Source of the DNA: MGBC114844 sp910585855
GTDB lineage: Bacteria; Bacillota; Clostridia; Lachnospirales; Lachnospiraceae
Direction: 5' to 3'
Assembly (NCBI GenBank): GCA_965646165.1
Contig: CBFFYP010000051.1
Coordinates: forward strand, 1 to 34,972
Length of the DNA stretch: 34,972 bases
In this document: positions 8,553 through 15,722 of the stretch, in pieces
How the letters are laid out: every line of letters begins with the position of its first letter
Numbering within the stretch: the stretch's first letter is position 1
Position numbers and translations under genes: made by a program
The notes under the pieces: generated by a model
Database searches by the model: none
The model's input: only the letters and a program-made list of their open reading frames with translations
Told to the model about the DNA's origin: nothing

Positions 8553-8757
8553 AATGAGATAGCCTCCTTTTATTGGATTGTCGAATGTAGATCGGTAAAC
8601 AATGATTTTAATATATAAAAAAAAGACAATCTATAGAATAGGATAAAAGTACCGATTTTCGTAATAAGTATGCAAAGAATTCATAAGGATTATGCAACAT
8701 GTGCAAATATCTAGGAAATATCTATGAAATATTTTATGATTTTAATGAAAATTTAAC
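8553..8757. other. Gene-free spacer between hisJ-like gene and gap promoter
   Basis: AT-rich sequence between divergent genes. It should hold the minus-strand promoter of the phosphatase gene, but I could not pick one with confidence. No repeat copy, RNA gene or ORF of note is visible. Confidence 0.6.
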
Positions 8758-8786
8758 TTGAAATTTTTGGATAGATTAGGTAGAAT
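8758..8786 (+). promoter_or_regulatory. Promoter of gap
   Basis: TTGAAA at 8758-8763 and TAGAAT at 8781-8786 are separated by 17 bp. This predicts a 5' leader of roughly 125 nt before gap. Confidence 0.7.
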
Positions 8787-8917
8787 ACAAATAGATTGAT
8801 TTTTGTTTAACAATTCCAATAAAAAGCCACTTAATTTTTTATGGTAGGGGAAAAACCCTTACTTGATTGTGGTTGTTTATAAATTAAAATTCACATTAAC
8901 ATTAGGAGGATTTAGAA

Positions 8918-9931
8918 ATGGCAGTAAGAGTAGCAATCAATGGTTTTGGTCGTATTGGTCGTCTTGCATTCAGACAGATGTTTGATGCAGAAGGGTATGA
9001 AGTAGTGGCAATTAATGATTTGACAAGCCCGGAAATGTTAGCACATTTATTAAAGTATGATACTGCTCAGGGCCCTTATAAGTATGCAAAGGCTGTAGAG
9101 GCAGGAGAAGATTCTATCAGCGTAAACGGGAAGAAAATTACGATTTACAAAGAAGCAGATGCTTCCAAACTTCCTTGGGGCGAATTAAAGGTAGATGTTG
9201 TATTAGAGTGTACTGGTTTCTATACTTCAAAAGAGAAGGCTTCTGCTCATATTAAAGCAGGCGCACGTAAAGTTGTTATTTCTGCACCAGCTGGAAATGA
9301 CCTTCCTACTATTGTTTACAATGTAAACCATGAAACATTGAAACCTACAGATACAGTAATTTCTGCTGCATCTTGTACAACAAACTGCTTAGCTCCTATG
9401 GCTAAAGCATTAAATGATTTAGCTCCGATTCAGTCCGGTATTATGACAACCGTTCATGCTTACACAGGCGATCAGATGATTTTAGACGGACCACAGAGAA
9501 AAGGCGATAAGAGAAGAAGCCGTGCAGGTGCTTGCAATATCGTTCCAAACTCTACAGGTGCTGCAAAGGCAATTGGCTTGGTAATTCCTGAATTAAACGG
9601 AAAGTTAATCGGTTCTGCACAGCGTGTTCCTACTCCTACCGGATCAACAACAATTTTAATTGCAGTAGTAAAAGGAAATGTAACAAAGGATCAGATTAAT
9701 GAAGCAATGAAAGCTGCTGCATCTGAGTCTTACGGCTACAATACAGATGAAATCGTATCTAGTGATGTAATCGGTATGACTTATGGTTCTTTGTTTGATG
9801 CAACACAGACTATGGTAGCTCCGATGGAAGACGGAAATACACAGGTTCAGGTTGTATCTTGGTATGACAACGAAAACAGCTATACAAGCCAGATGGTTCG
9901 TACCATTAAGTATTTCTCTGAATTGGCTTAA
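8918..9931 (+). CDS. gap: Glyceraldehyde-3-phosphate dehydrogenase, type I
   Basis: Converts glyceraldehyde 3-phosphate, NAD+ and phosphate to 1,3-bisphosphoglycerate in glycolysis. The 337-residue protein has the Rossmann motif NGFGRIGR at 8-15, an acidic residue in AINDLT consistent with NAD rather than NADP preference, and the catalytic C153 in SAASCTTNCLAP. The start has AGGAGG about 9 bp upstream and its own good promoter. A strong terminator follows the gene, so gap is probably transcribed largely on its own ahead of pgk-tpiA. Its codons look more biased than those of its neighbours, as expected for a highly expressed gene. Confidence 0.98.
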   Translation: MAVRVAINGFGRIGRLAFRQMFDAEGYEVVAINDLTSPEMLAHLLKYDTAQGPYKYAKAVEAGEDSISVNGKKITIYKEADASKLPWGELKVDVVLECTGFYTSKEKASAHIKAGARKVVISAPAGNDLPTIVYNVNHETLKPTDTVISAASCTTNCLAPMAKALNDLAPIQSGIMTTVHAYTGDQMILDGPQRKGDKRRSRAGACNIVPNSTGAAKAIGLVIPELNGKLIGSAQRVPTPTGSTTILIAVVKGNVTKDQINEAMKAAASESYGYNTDEIVSSDVIGMTYGSLFDATQTMVAPMEDGNTQVQVVSWYDNENSYTSQMVRTIKYFSELA

Positions 9932-9954
9932 TTTTGGCAAAAGACCTTATTTGA

Positions 9955-9988
9955 AAGGGGTCCGGTCATGGGACCGGGCTTCTTTTTA
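9955..9988 (+). terminator. Intrinsic terminator after gap
   Basis: CCGGTC pairs with GACCGG around an ATGG loop, extended by flanking pairs, and is followed by CTTCTTTTT. Confidence 0.8.
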
Positions 9989-10063
9989 TGTACACGCCGA
10001 TGCAGAGGAACTATGCCATTGAAGTGGTGTATGATAAATTTATAATAAAAAAGGAGACTATTT

Positions 10064-11278
10064 ATGTTAAGCAAGAAAACAGTAGATGATTTAACAAATG
10101 TTGCAGGAAAAAAGGTATTGGTACGCTGTGATTTTAATGTACCATTAAAAGAAGGCGTGATTCAAAATTATAACCGTATTGATGGTGCGCTTCCTACTAT
10201 TAAGAAGCTGCTGTCTATGGATGCAAAGGTGATTTTATGCTCACATTTAGGCAAACCAAAGGGAGAGCCGCTTCCAGAGATGTCTTTAGCACCAGTAGCA
10301 GAGGCTTTGACAGAGAGATTAGGAGTAACCGTAAAATTTATTAATGATCCGCAGGTAACAGGACCAGAAACACAAAAAGCTGCTGCTGAATTAAAAGAAG
10401 GAGAAGTGTTATTGCTTCAAAATACCCGTTATAGAGTAGAAGAAACCAAATATGGCAAAGATGAAAAAGCAGAGGCATATGCAAAAGAACTGGCAGCTCT
10501 TTGTGATAATGAAATCTTTGTAAATGATGCATTTGGTACAGCGCATCGGGCACACTGCTCTAATGTCGGAGTAGCAAAGCTGACAAAAGAGAGCGTAGTT
10601 GGATACTTAATGGAAAAAGAAATTAAGTTTTTAGGTGAAGCAGTTGAAAATCCGGTTCGTCCGTTTGTAGCTATCTTAGGCGGTGCAAAAGTTTCCGATA
10701 AGATTAATGTAATCAATAATTTATTGGAAAAAGTAGATACTTTGATTATCGGCGGCGGTATGGCTTATACATTTTTAAAGGCACAGGGACAAGAAGTAGG
10801 AAATTCCTTATTGGAAGCAGATAAGATGGACTATGCATTAGAAATGGTAAAGAAGGCAGAAGAGAAAGGTGTAAAGCTGCTGCTTCCAATCGATCATGTA
10901 GTTGGGAAAGAATTTTCGAATGATACCGAGAAAAAGACAGTAGAAACAATGGAAGCTGGATGGTCAGGTTATGATATTGGACCAAAGACGATTGAATTGT
11001 ATAAAAATGCATTGGCAGATGCAAAGACTGTTGTATGGAATGGACCAATGGGCGTATTTGAATTTGAAAATTTTGCACAGGGTACATTGGAAGTTTGCCG
11101 TGCCGTTGCTGACTTAAAGGATGCAACTACTGTAGTAGGTGGTGGAGATTCTGTAAATGCAGTAAAACGGCTTGGATTTGCAGATAAGATGACTCATATT
11201 TCAACCGGCGGCGGAGCTTCTCTTGAATTCTTGGAAGGAAAAGAACTGCCGGGTGTAGCTGCAGCACAGGGAAAATAA
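10064..11278 (+). CDS. pgk: Phosphoglycerate kinase
   Basis: Transfers phosphate from 1,3-bisphosphoglycerate to ADP, giving ATP and 3-phosphoglycerate. The 404-residue protein has the N-terminal substrate motif VRCDFNVPLKEG, the hinge-region sequences of the family, and the nucleotide-binding glycine-rich VVGGGDSVNAV with STGGGASLEFLEG near the C terminus. AAGGAG precedes the ATG by 7 bp. It lies 132 bp after gap, beyond a terminator, and 27 bp before tpiA, with which it is probably co-transcribed. A TTGAAG / TATAAT pair at 10019-10046 might be a promoter, but it would place the start of the message at or inside the ribosome binding site. Confidence 0.98.
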   Translation: MLSKKTVDDLTNVAGKKVLVRCDFNVPLKEGVIQNYNRIDGALPTIKKLLSMDAKVILCSHLGKPKGEPLPEMSLAPVAEALTERLGVTVKFINDPQVTGPETQKAAAELKEGEVLLLQNTRYRVEETKYGKDEKAEAYAKELAALCDNEIFVNDAFGTAHRAHCSNVGVAKLTKESVVGYLMEKEIKFLGEAVENPVRPFVAILGGAKVSDKINVINNLLEKVDTLIIGGGMAYTFLKAQGQEVGNSLLEADKMDYALEMVKKAEEKGVKLLLPIDHVVGKEFSNDTEKKTVETMEAGWSGYDIGPKTIELYKNALADAKTVVWNGPMGVFEFENFAQGTLEVCRAVADLKDATTVVGGGDSVNAVKRLGFADKMTHISTGGGASLEFLEGKELPGVAAAQGK

Positions 11279-11305
11279 AAGAAAAAATAGACGGAGGATA
11301 TTAGG

Positions 11306-12058
11306 ATGTCAAGAAAAAAGATTATTGCCGGAAACTGGAAGATGAATCAGACACCAAGCCAAGCGGTTGCTTTGGTCAATCAATTAAAACCATTGGTTGA
11401 AAATCAGGATGTAGATGTAGTATTTTGTGTACCGGCGATTGATATTATTCCGGTTGTGGAGGCTTGCAAGGGCAGCAATATTCAAGTTGGTGCAGAAAAT
11501 ATGTATTTTGAGGAAAAAGGCGCTTATACCGGAGAAATTTCAGCAGAGATGTTAGTGGATGCAGGAGTTCAGTATGTAATTATCGGACACTCAGAAAGAC
11601 GGGAATATTTTGCAGAAACTGATGAAACCGTAAATAAAAAAGTGCTTCAGGCTTTTGCACATGGAATTACACCGATTATCTGCTGTGGAGAATCTTTGAC
11701 ACAAAGAGAGCAGGGAATTACGATTGATTGGATTCGTCAGCAGATTAAAATTGCATTTTTACAGGTAACTGCAGAGCAGGCAGCAAAAGCAGTGATTGCT
11801 TATGAGCCGATTTGGGCAATTGGGACTGGAAAAGTTGCTACAACGGAGCAGGCACAAGAGGTTTGTAAGGCAATTCGGGATTGTATTGCTGAGATTTATG
11901 ATGAACAGACGGCAGCAGCAATTCGGATTCAGTATGGCGGAAGTGTATCGGCAGCCAGTGCACCGGAATTATTTGCACAGGAAGATATTGATGGTGGATT
12001 AGTTGGGGGTGCTTCTTTAAAGCCTGATTTTGGAAAAATTGTAAATTATAATAAATAG
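11306..12058 (+). CDS. tpiA: Triosephosphate isomerase
   Basis: Interconverts dihydroxyacetone phosphate and glyceraldehyde 3-phosphate. The 250-residue TIM barrel has the substrate-binding lysine in GNWKMN near the N terminus, H95 in IIGHSERR, and the catalytic E167 in AYEPIWAIGTG. GGAGG precedes the start. It follows pgk closely and is closed by a strong terminator. In many Firmicutes gpmI and eno follow directly; here gpmI is about 10 kb downstream. Confidence 0.98.
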   Translation: MSRKKIIAGNWKMNQTPSQAVALVNQLKPLVENQDVDVVFCVPAIDIIPVVEACKGSNIQVGAENMYFEEKGAYTGEISAEMLVDAGVQYVIIGHSERREYFAETDETVNKKVLQAFAHGITPIICCGESLTQREQGITIDWIRQQIKIAFLQVTAEQAAKAVIAYEPIWAIGTGKVATTEQAQEVCKAIRDCIAEIYDEQTAAAIRIQYGGSVSAASAPELFAQEDIDGGLVGGASLKPDFGKIVNYNK

Positions 12059-12072
12059 AGGTTAAAAAATCA

Positions 12073-12107
12073 GCAGGGAATCATATAGAATGGTTGCCTG
12101 CTTTTTT
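12073..12107 (+). terminator. Intrinsic terminator after tpiA
   Basis: GCAGG at 12073-12077 pairs with CCTGC at 12097-12101, with further pairing inside the stem, followed by six T. Confidence 0.85.
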
Positions 12108-12184
12108 AATTGTCTGTAATAGGAGATTTTGGTGTCCTAGCTAATTAGGTTTTTGGGGATAGGATGCAGTAAAGAGGTTTCTTT

Positions 12185-12524
12185 CACCGGACGCCAGAGG
12201 CGGTTTGCTTCTTTCCTTTGCTCGCTCCGGTCTCCGAACGCTAAGAAAGTCTAGGGCTTCTGTATCTAGGTACATCCAACCGGACGAACCGGGGCGCAAT
12301 TCGCCCGTATCACAGACGAAACGTAGTTGGTGTAAGGAAGGATTTTCTAGACCATAAGGTAATCTCTCTTTTAATAATACGGGCTAAACACGCCCCTTTT
12401 TTTGCACACCCTGCATGGAAGCAGGGTATGCAAAAAATTCTAGGTGTTTCCACAGAAGCCAGACTTTCTAACCGTTCTCCGAAGTCGCATGCAAAGGAAA
12501 GAAGCAAACCGCCTCTGGCTGTTG
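12185..12524 (+). repeat. Intergenic repeat copy C (type 1, best-preserved)
   Basis: Full type 1 copy and a good reference for the family. The outermost arm segments 12193-12220 and 12492-12519 are perfectly complementary over 28 bp. Pairing then continues inward through an internal loop in which both strands carry TCTCCGAA (12231-12238 and 12476-12483). The core has hairpins at about 12292-12306 (GGGCGCAATTCGCCC), 12381-12395 (GGGC, loop, GCCC, then a T-run) and 12396-12440. It sits 78 bp after the tpiA terminator and 50 bp from the tail of copy C'. Confidence 0.9.
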
Positions 12525-12573
12525 ATTGGATTACGATAGAAATTTGGATAAGGTTCTTTTTTGTTTCGGGGTC

Positions 12574-12916
12574 AAGAAACAGCCAGATTCGAAAATGGGA
12601 GGACAACCTGCAGTGACTTTGGAGAAAAGTTAGAAGTTCTGACTTCTGCTGAAAAACTTAAGATTTTTTTCACATACTGCTTCCATGCAGTGTGTGAAAA
12701 AAAAGGAGCGTGTTTAGCCCACATAGGTATGGGAAAGCGATTGTTTTATGGCAGATAGAGTCTTTTGGGATGTCTATTTCGTTTTGGCTGTTATGTGGGC
12801 GAATTGCGCTCCGGTCTGTCCGGTTGGATGCATGGAACTGCAGAAGTCTTAGAACTTCTTACTTTTTGGAAACGTGGAACAGCAGGTTGTTCTCCCATTT
12901 TCGAATCTGGCGTCCC
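12574..12916 (-). repeat. Intergenic repeat copy C' (type 2, minus)
   Basis: Full type 2 copy in minus orientation. Outer arms 12582-12611 and 12882-12911 are complementary at 29 of 30 positions, the exception being a G-T wobble. The arm sequence is unlike that of type 1, but the outer ends (GACGCCAGA / TCTGGCTGTT) and core are shared. In the third core hairpin the usual CCC/GGG stem has changed to CAC-type on one side and a matching GT on the other, a compensatory change. The LytTR operon promoter starts about 40 bp beyond it. Confidence 0.88.
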
Positions 12917-12954
12917 CCTCCAAAATCCCAATTAAAGTGGCTCGAATCTTTCAG

Positions 12955-12983
12955 TTGATTTTACACGGGAAAATGTGTATAAT
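12955..12983 (+). promoter_or_regulatory. Promoter of the LytTR/GHKL operon
   Basis: TTGATT at 12955-12960 and a consensus TATAAT at 12978-12983 are separated by 17 bp. Confidence 0.75.
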
Positions 12984-13039
12984 TTTTAGTTAGTGAAAAT
13001 AGAAGTTGTAAAATCAAAAGAGAAAAGAGAAGGAGAAAT

Positions 13040-13837
13040 ATGTATCGAATAGCAATTTGTGATGATGAAAGAGGGGAATTAGAGAAAATAGAGAGAATAC
13101 TGCAGAATTATCAAAGAGAGCATGAGGAATATGTATTTGCGGTGGAATGTTTTGAGAGTGCGGATTCTTTATTGGATATGGTGAAAAATAGGGATTATAT
13201 GCCGGATTTGCTGTTTTTAGATATTTATATGCCTGAAAAGCTGGGAACGGAGGTAGCAAAAGAACTTCGGGAAATGGAAATGGAAGGCAGGATTGTTTTT
13301 CTTACGGCTTCGGTCGATCATGCATTGGAAGCATTTCGTGTGGGTGCAATACAATATTTGGTAAAACCTGTTTTGGAGAAAGATTTGTTTTTGATTCTGA
13401 ATCGATTTTTAAGTGAGATAGAGAAGGAGAGAAAAAAGTATCTTCTTTTACGGATTGAGGGGAAAATCTGTCGAGTGGCGCTGCAGGATATTTTATATTG
13501 TGAGGCGAAGGGGAAGCAGCAGTATTTGTATTTGGCAGATGGAACACGATCCTTGCTTCGACTGACAATGGCAGAGATTTATAGGATGCTTTCAGAAGAT
13601 TTAAGATTTGTAAAAGTCGGTGTTTCTTATATTGTAAATTTGGAGTATGTTGGAAGCTTAAATGCACGGGAATTGCAGTTAGATAGCGGAGAGGTACTTT
13701 ATTTGCCAAGAGGGGCTTATCGGCTGTTAAAGGAACAATACTTTCAATATTATTGTCGAAAGGAGATTCAAAATGATTTTGGGGGTAACACCGATTCTGG
13801 CTATATTTCGCAATATGATAGAGATAATTGCTTATAG
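13040..13837 (+). CDS. LytTR-family response regulator
   Basis: Two-component response regulator of the AgrA/LytR type. The receiver domain (about 1-120) has the acidic pair D8/D9 (AICDDER), the phospho-acceptor D61 in LLFLDIYMP, and the conserved lysine in YLVKPV. The LytTR DNA-binding domain (about 145-245) has the family sequences ILYCEAKGKQQYLYL and FVKVGVSYIVNLEYV. The 265-residue frame runs about 20 residues past the usual end because it overlaps the kinase gene by 65 bp. Ribosome binding is by AGAAGGAG. It is co-transcribed with the sensor downstream. Its targets are unknown; the secreted wall-binding protein nearby is a candidate only by position. Confidence 0.92.
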   Translation: MYRIAICDDERGELEKIERILQNYQREHEEYVFAVECFESADSLLDMVKNRDYMPDLLFLDIYMPEKLGTEVAKELREMEMEGRIVFLTASVDHALEAFRVGAIQYLVKPVLEKDLFLILNRFLSEIEKERKKYLLLRIEGKICRVALQDILYCEAKGKQQYLYLADGTRSLLRLTMAEIYRMLSEDLRFVKVGVSYIVNLEYVGSLNARELQLDSGEVLYLPRGAYRLLKEQYFQYYCRKEIQNDFGGNTDSGYISQYDRDNCL

Positions 13838-15080
13838 TGTATTTTTTTTAAGTTTGGATAATCCTAAATTTTCATGGAAAAAGACATGTTTGTATTATTT
13901 GGTGTTTATTATTTTTTTGACAGGAGTCGGAACGGTATGGGTTCTTTTTGAACCAGTTAGTTATTTGAAGTATTGTACAATGGTGCTGTTTTTATGTGCG
14001 TCGGTATTTTTTTCATTGATGAGTCAGGATACTTTTTTGCAGTCTTTGTATAAATTGACTTTACAGATGTTTATTTTATTTTTTTTGATTTATGTGGGAA
14101 TTTGGATTGCGATTTGTTTTTTTGACAGAAATCCTTGGGCAGATATTGGTGTGCGGATTTGTTATGCCGGGATAGGTTTTTTTATCTGCAGGCGATGGAT
14201 AAGAAAGCCGTTTCGAAAGATTGTAGATGGTTTTAATCATTTAAAATTTCAATGGAAAGAAATCTGTATAATAGCGATTGCAGGAAATTTTTTGATTTTA
14301 TTTTATGCAACACGACCGACACATATTATTGTTCGATCTTATGCTGAACAGATGATGTTTTTAGGAACTTGTGCTTTGCTTTTGGTAACGCATATTGTGA
14401 TGCTGCATACTTTGTATTTGATGCAGAAGGAAATGGGAGATAAGCAGGAGATGGAATTAACGGCAATTAGCAATGAAATGTTGAAAAGGGAATTAGAATT
14501 GATGCAGGAGCATGTGGAAGAAGCAAATCGGATTCGGCATGATGTCCGGCATCATGATTTGATGGTTGCGGAGTATATACAAAGAGGAGAAACTCATGTA
14601 CTGTTAGAATATTTAAAACAGCATGAACAAGAGTATAGTGATCTTTGTCCTGTAAAAATTTGTGAGAATCTTGTAGTTGATCATATTTTAAGAATTTATA
14701 TTCGAAAAGCGGAGCAAAAGGGAATACAGGTTTTTTCAGATATAAAGATACAAAAGGAAACCGGAATACGAGAAACAGATTTTATTGCTATTTTAGGAAA
14801 TATAATGGAAAATGCACTGCATGGATGTGAGGAATCCGGCAGTAATAACCAGCAGATTGAAGTACAGATTTGGCAGAAAGCAGGGAAATTGGTAATTCAG
14901 GTAAAAAATACCTGTTTTAGTCAGATAAATTTTGAAAACGGGCTTCCGGTTCGAAAGAATGGACGTGGATTAGGGGTGCTTAGTATTGTACATAGTGTAC
15001 GGAAGTATTTGGGAGATGTAGATTTTCAAATGGAACAGGGGATGTTTGTTGTGCGAGTTTTGCTGCCGATTTTAAAATAG
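13773..15080 (+). CDS. GHKL-domain sensor histidine kinase (AgrC-like)
   Basis: Membrane sensor partner of the preceding regulator. The N-terminal half (about 1-215) has several hydrophobic membrane segments, as in AgrC-type receptors. The dimerisation helix holds the probable phospho-acceptor H256 in RIRHDVRHHD. The C-terminal GHKL ATPase domain has the N box with N347 (NIMENALHGCEE) and a glycine-rich box NGRGLGVLS. Length is 435 residues. The start at 13773 has AAAGGAG about 8 bp upstream, inside the regulator gene, giving the 65 bp overlap. I found no agrB-like or agrD-like peptide gene nearby, so the signal is unknown. Confidence 0.92.
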   Translation: MILGVTPILAIFRNMIEIIAYSVFFLSLDNPKFSWKKTCLYYLVFIIFLTGVGTVWVLFEPVSYLKYCTMVLFLCASVFFSLMSQDTFLQSLYKLTLQMFILFFLIYVGIWIAICFFDRNPWADIGVRICYAGIGFFICRRWIRKPFRKIVDGFNHLKFQWKEICIIAIAGNFLILFYATRPTHIIVRSYAEQMMFLGTCALLLVTHIVMLHTLYLMQKEMGDKQEMELTAISNEMLKRELELMQEHVEEANRIRHDVRHHDLMVAEYIQRGETHVLLEYLKQHEQEYSDLCPVKICENLVVDHILRIYIRKAEQKGIQVFSDIKIQKETGIRETDFIAILGNIMENALHGCEESGSNNQQIEVQIWQKAGKLVIQVKNTCFSQINFENGLPVRKNGRGLGVLSIVHSVRKYLGDVDFQMEQGMFVVRVLLPILK

Positions 15081-15144
15081 GAGGGGGACGCTGGAAAATG
15101 ATGTATATTAGATGTACAAATCGGAATTTGGAGGGAGATTGATA

Positions 15145-15507
15145 ATGAAATTAAAGAATATTTTGATTGTTGTTAAAGATATTGAAAAATCGAAACAATT
15201 TTATCATGATTTGTTTGGGCTTGATATGATACTTGATAATGATGGCAATATGATTTTAACGGAAGGTCTTGTACTTCAGGAGGAAAAAATTTGGAAAAAG
15301 TTTTTAGGGAAAGGTATTATTTCGAAAAGCAATTCTTGCGAACTGTATTTTGAGGAACAAGATATAGAAGCATTTATTGAAAATTTGGAAAAAATATATC
15401 CCGAGGTTCAATACGTCAATCGACTTATGACGCATAGCTGGGGACAAAAGATAATTCGTTTTTATGATTTGGATGGTAATTTGATTGAGGTAGGGACACC
15501 TATATAG
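15145..15507 (+). CDS. VOC-superfamily (glyoxalase/bleomycin-resistance fold) protein
   Basis: Small metalloprotein-fold domain of 120 residues, starting MKLKNILIVVKDIEKSKQFY, with the second half ending IIRFYDLDGNLIEVGTP, typical of single-domain VOC proteins. The ATG at 15145 is chosen because GGAGGGAG lies 8 bp upstream; an upstream in-frame ATG at 15112 lacks a good site. VOC proteins include glyoxalase I, dioxygenases and drug-binding proteins, and the substrate cannot be told from sequence. It follows the sensor kinase by 64 bp and may share its transcript; a strong terminator follows. Confidence 0.82.
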   Translation: MKLKNILIVVKDIEKSKQFYHDLFGLDMILDNDGNMILTEGLVLQEEKIWKKFLGKGIISKSNSCELYFEEQDIEAFIENLEKIYPEVQYVNRLMTHSWGQKIIRFYDLDGNLIEVGTPI

Positions 15508-15531
15508 TGCGATGACTTTTGGTATCCCCGC

Positions 15532-15578
15532 AAAGTATTCCTAAAAAAGTGCAATATATGTTGGAATACTTTTTTTTT
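15532..15578 (+). terminator. Intrinsic terminator after the VOC gene
   Basis: AAAGTATTCC at 15532-15541 is perfectly complementary to GGAATACTTT at 15563-15572, followed by a long T-run. Confidence 0.85.
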
Positions 15579-15722
15579 ATTTTAGATTGTGATATGTTGG
15601 GAAAGCAAAGATTGTTTTAAAAGATAGTTACAGATGAAAAAGAGGTATAGTAGTTTTAAGCCTGAAAGGAACAAAAGATAAAATGTTTTTACAGCAGTTA
15701 AGAGAAAGGAGAAGGCAAGGTT

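Noticed and set aside
10019..10046. Promoter for pgk (TTGAAG / TATAAT, 16 bp apart)
   Set aside because: The predicted transcript would start at or inside the pgk ribosome binding site, so I did not list it as a feature.
12185..12916. Repeat pairs as composite insertion sequences
   Set aside because: No transposase frame lies inside or between the paired copies, and target-site duplications could not be identified. A non-autonomous element remains possible.
15580..15722. LytTR binding sites upstream of the wall-binding protein gene
   Set aside because: Only one imperfect AGTTAAG-type half-site was seen, with no properly spaced second copy; not enough to claim direct control.
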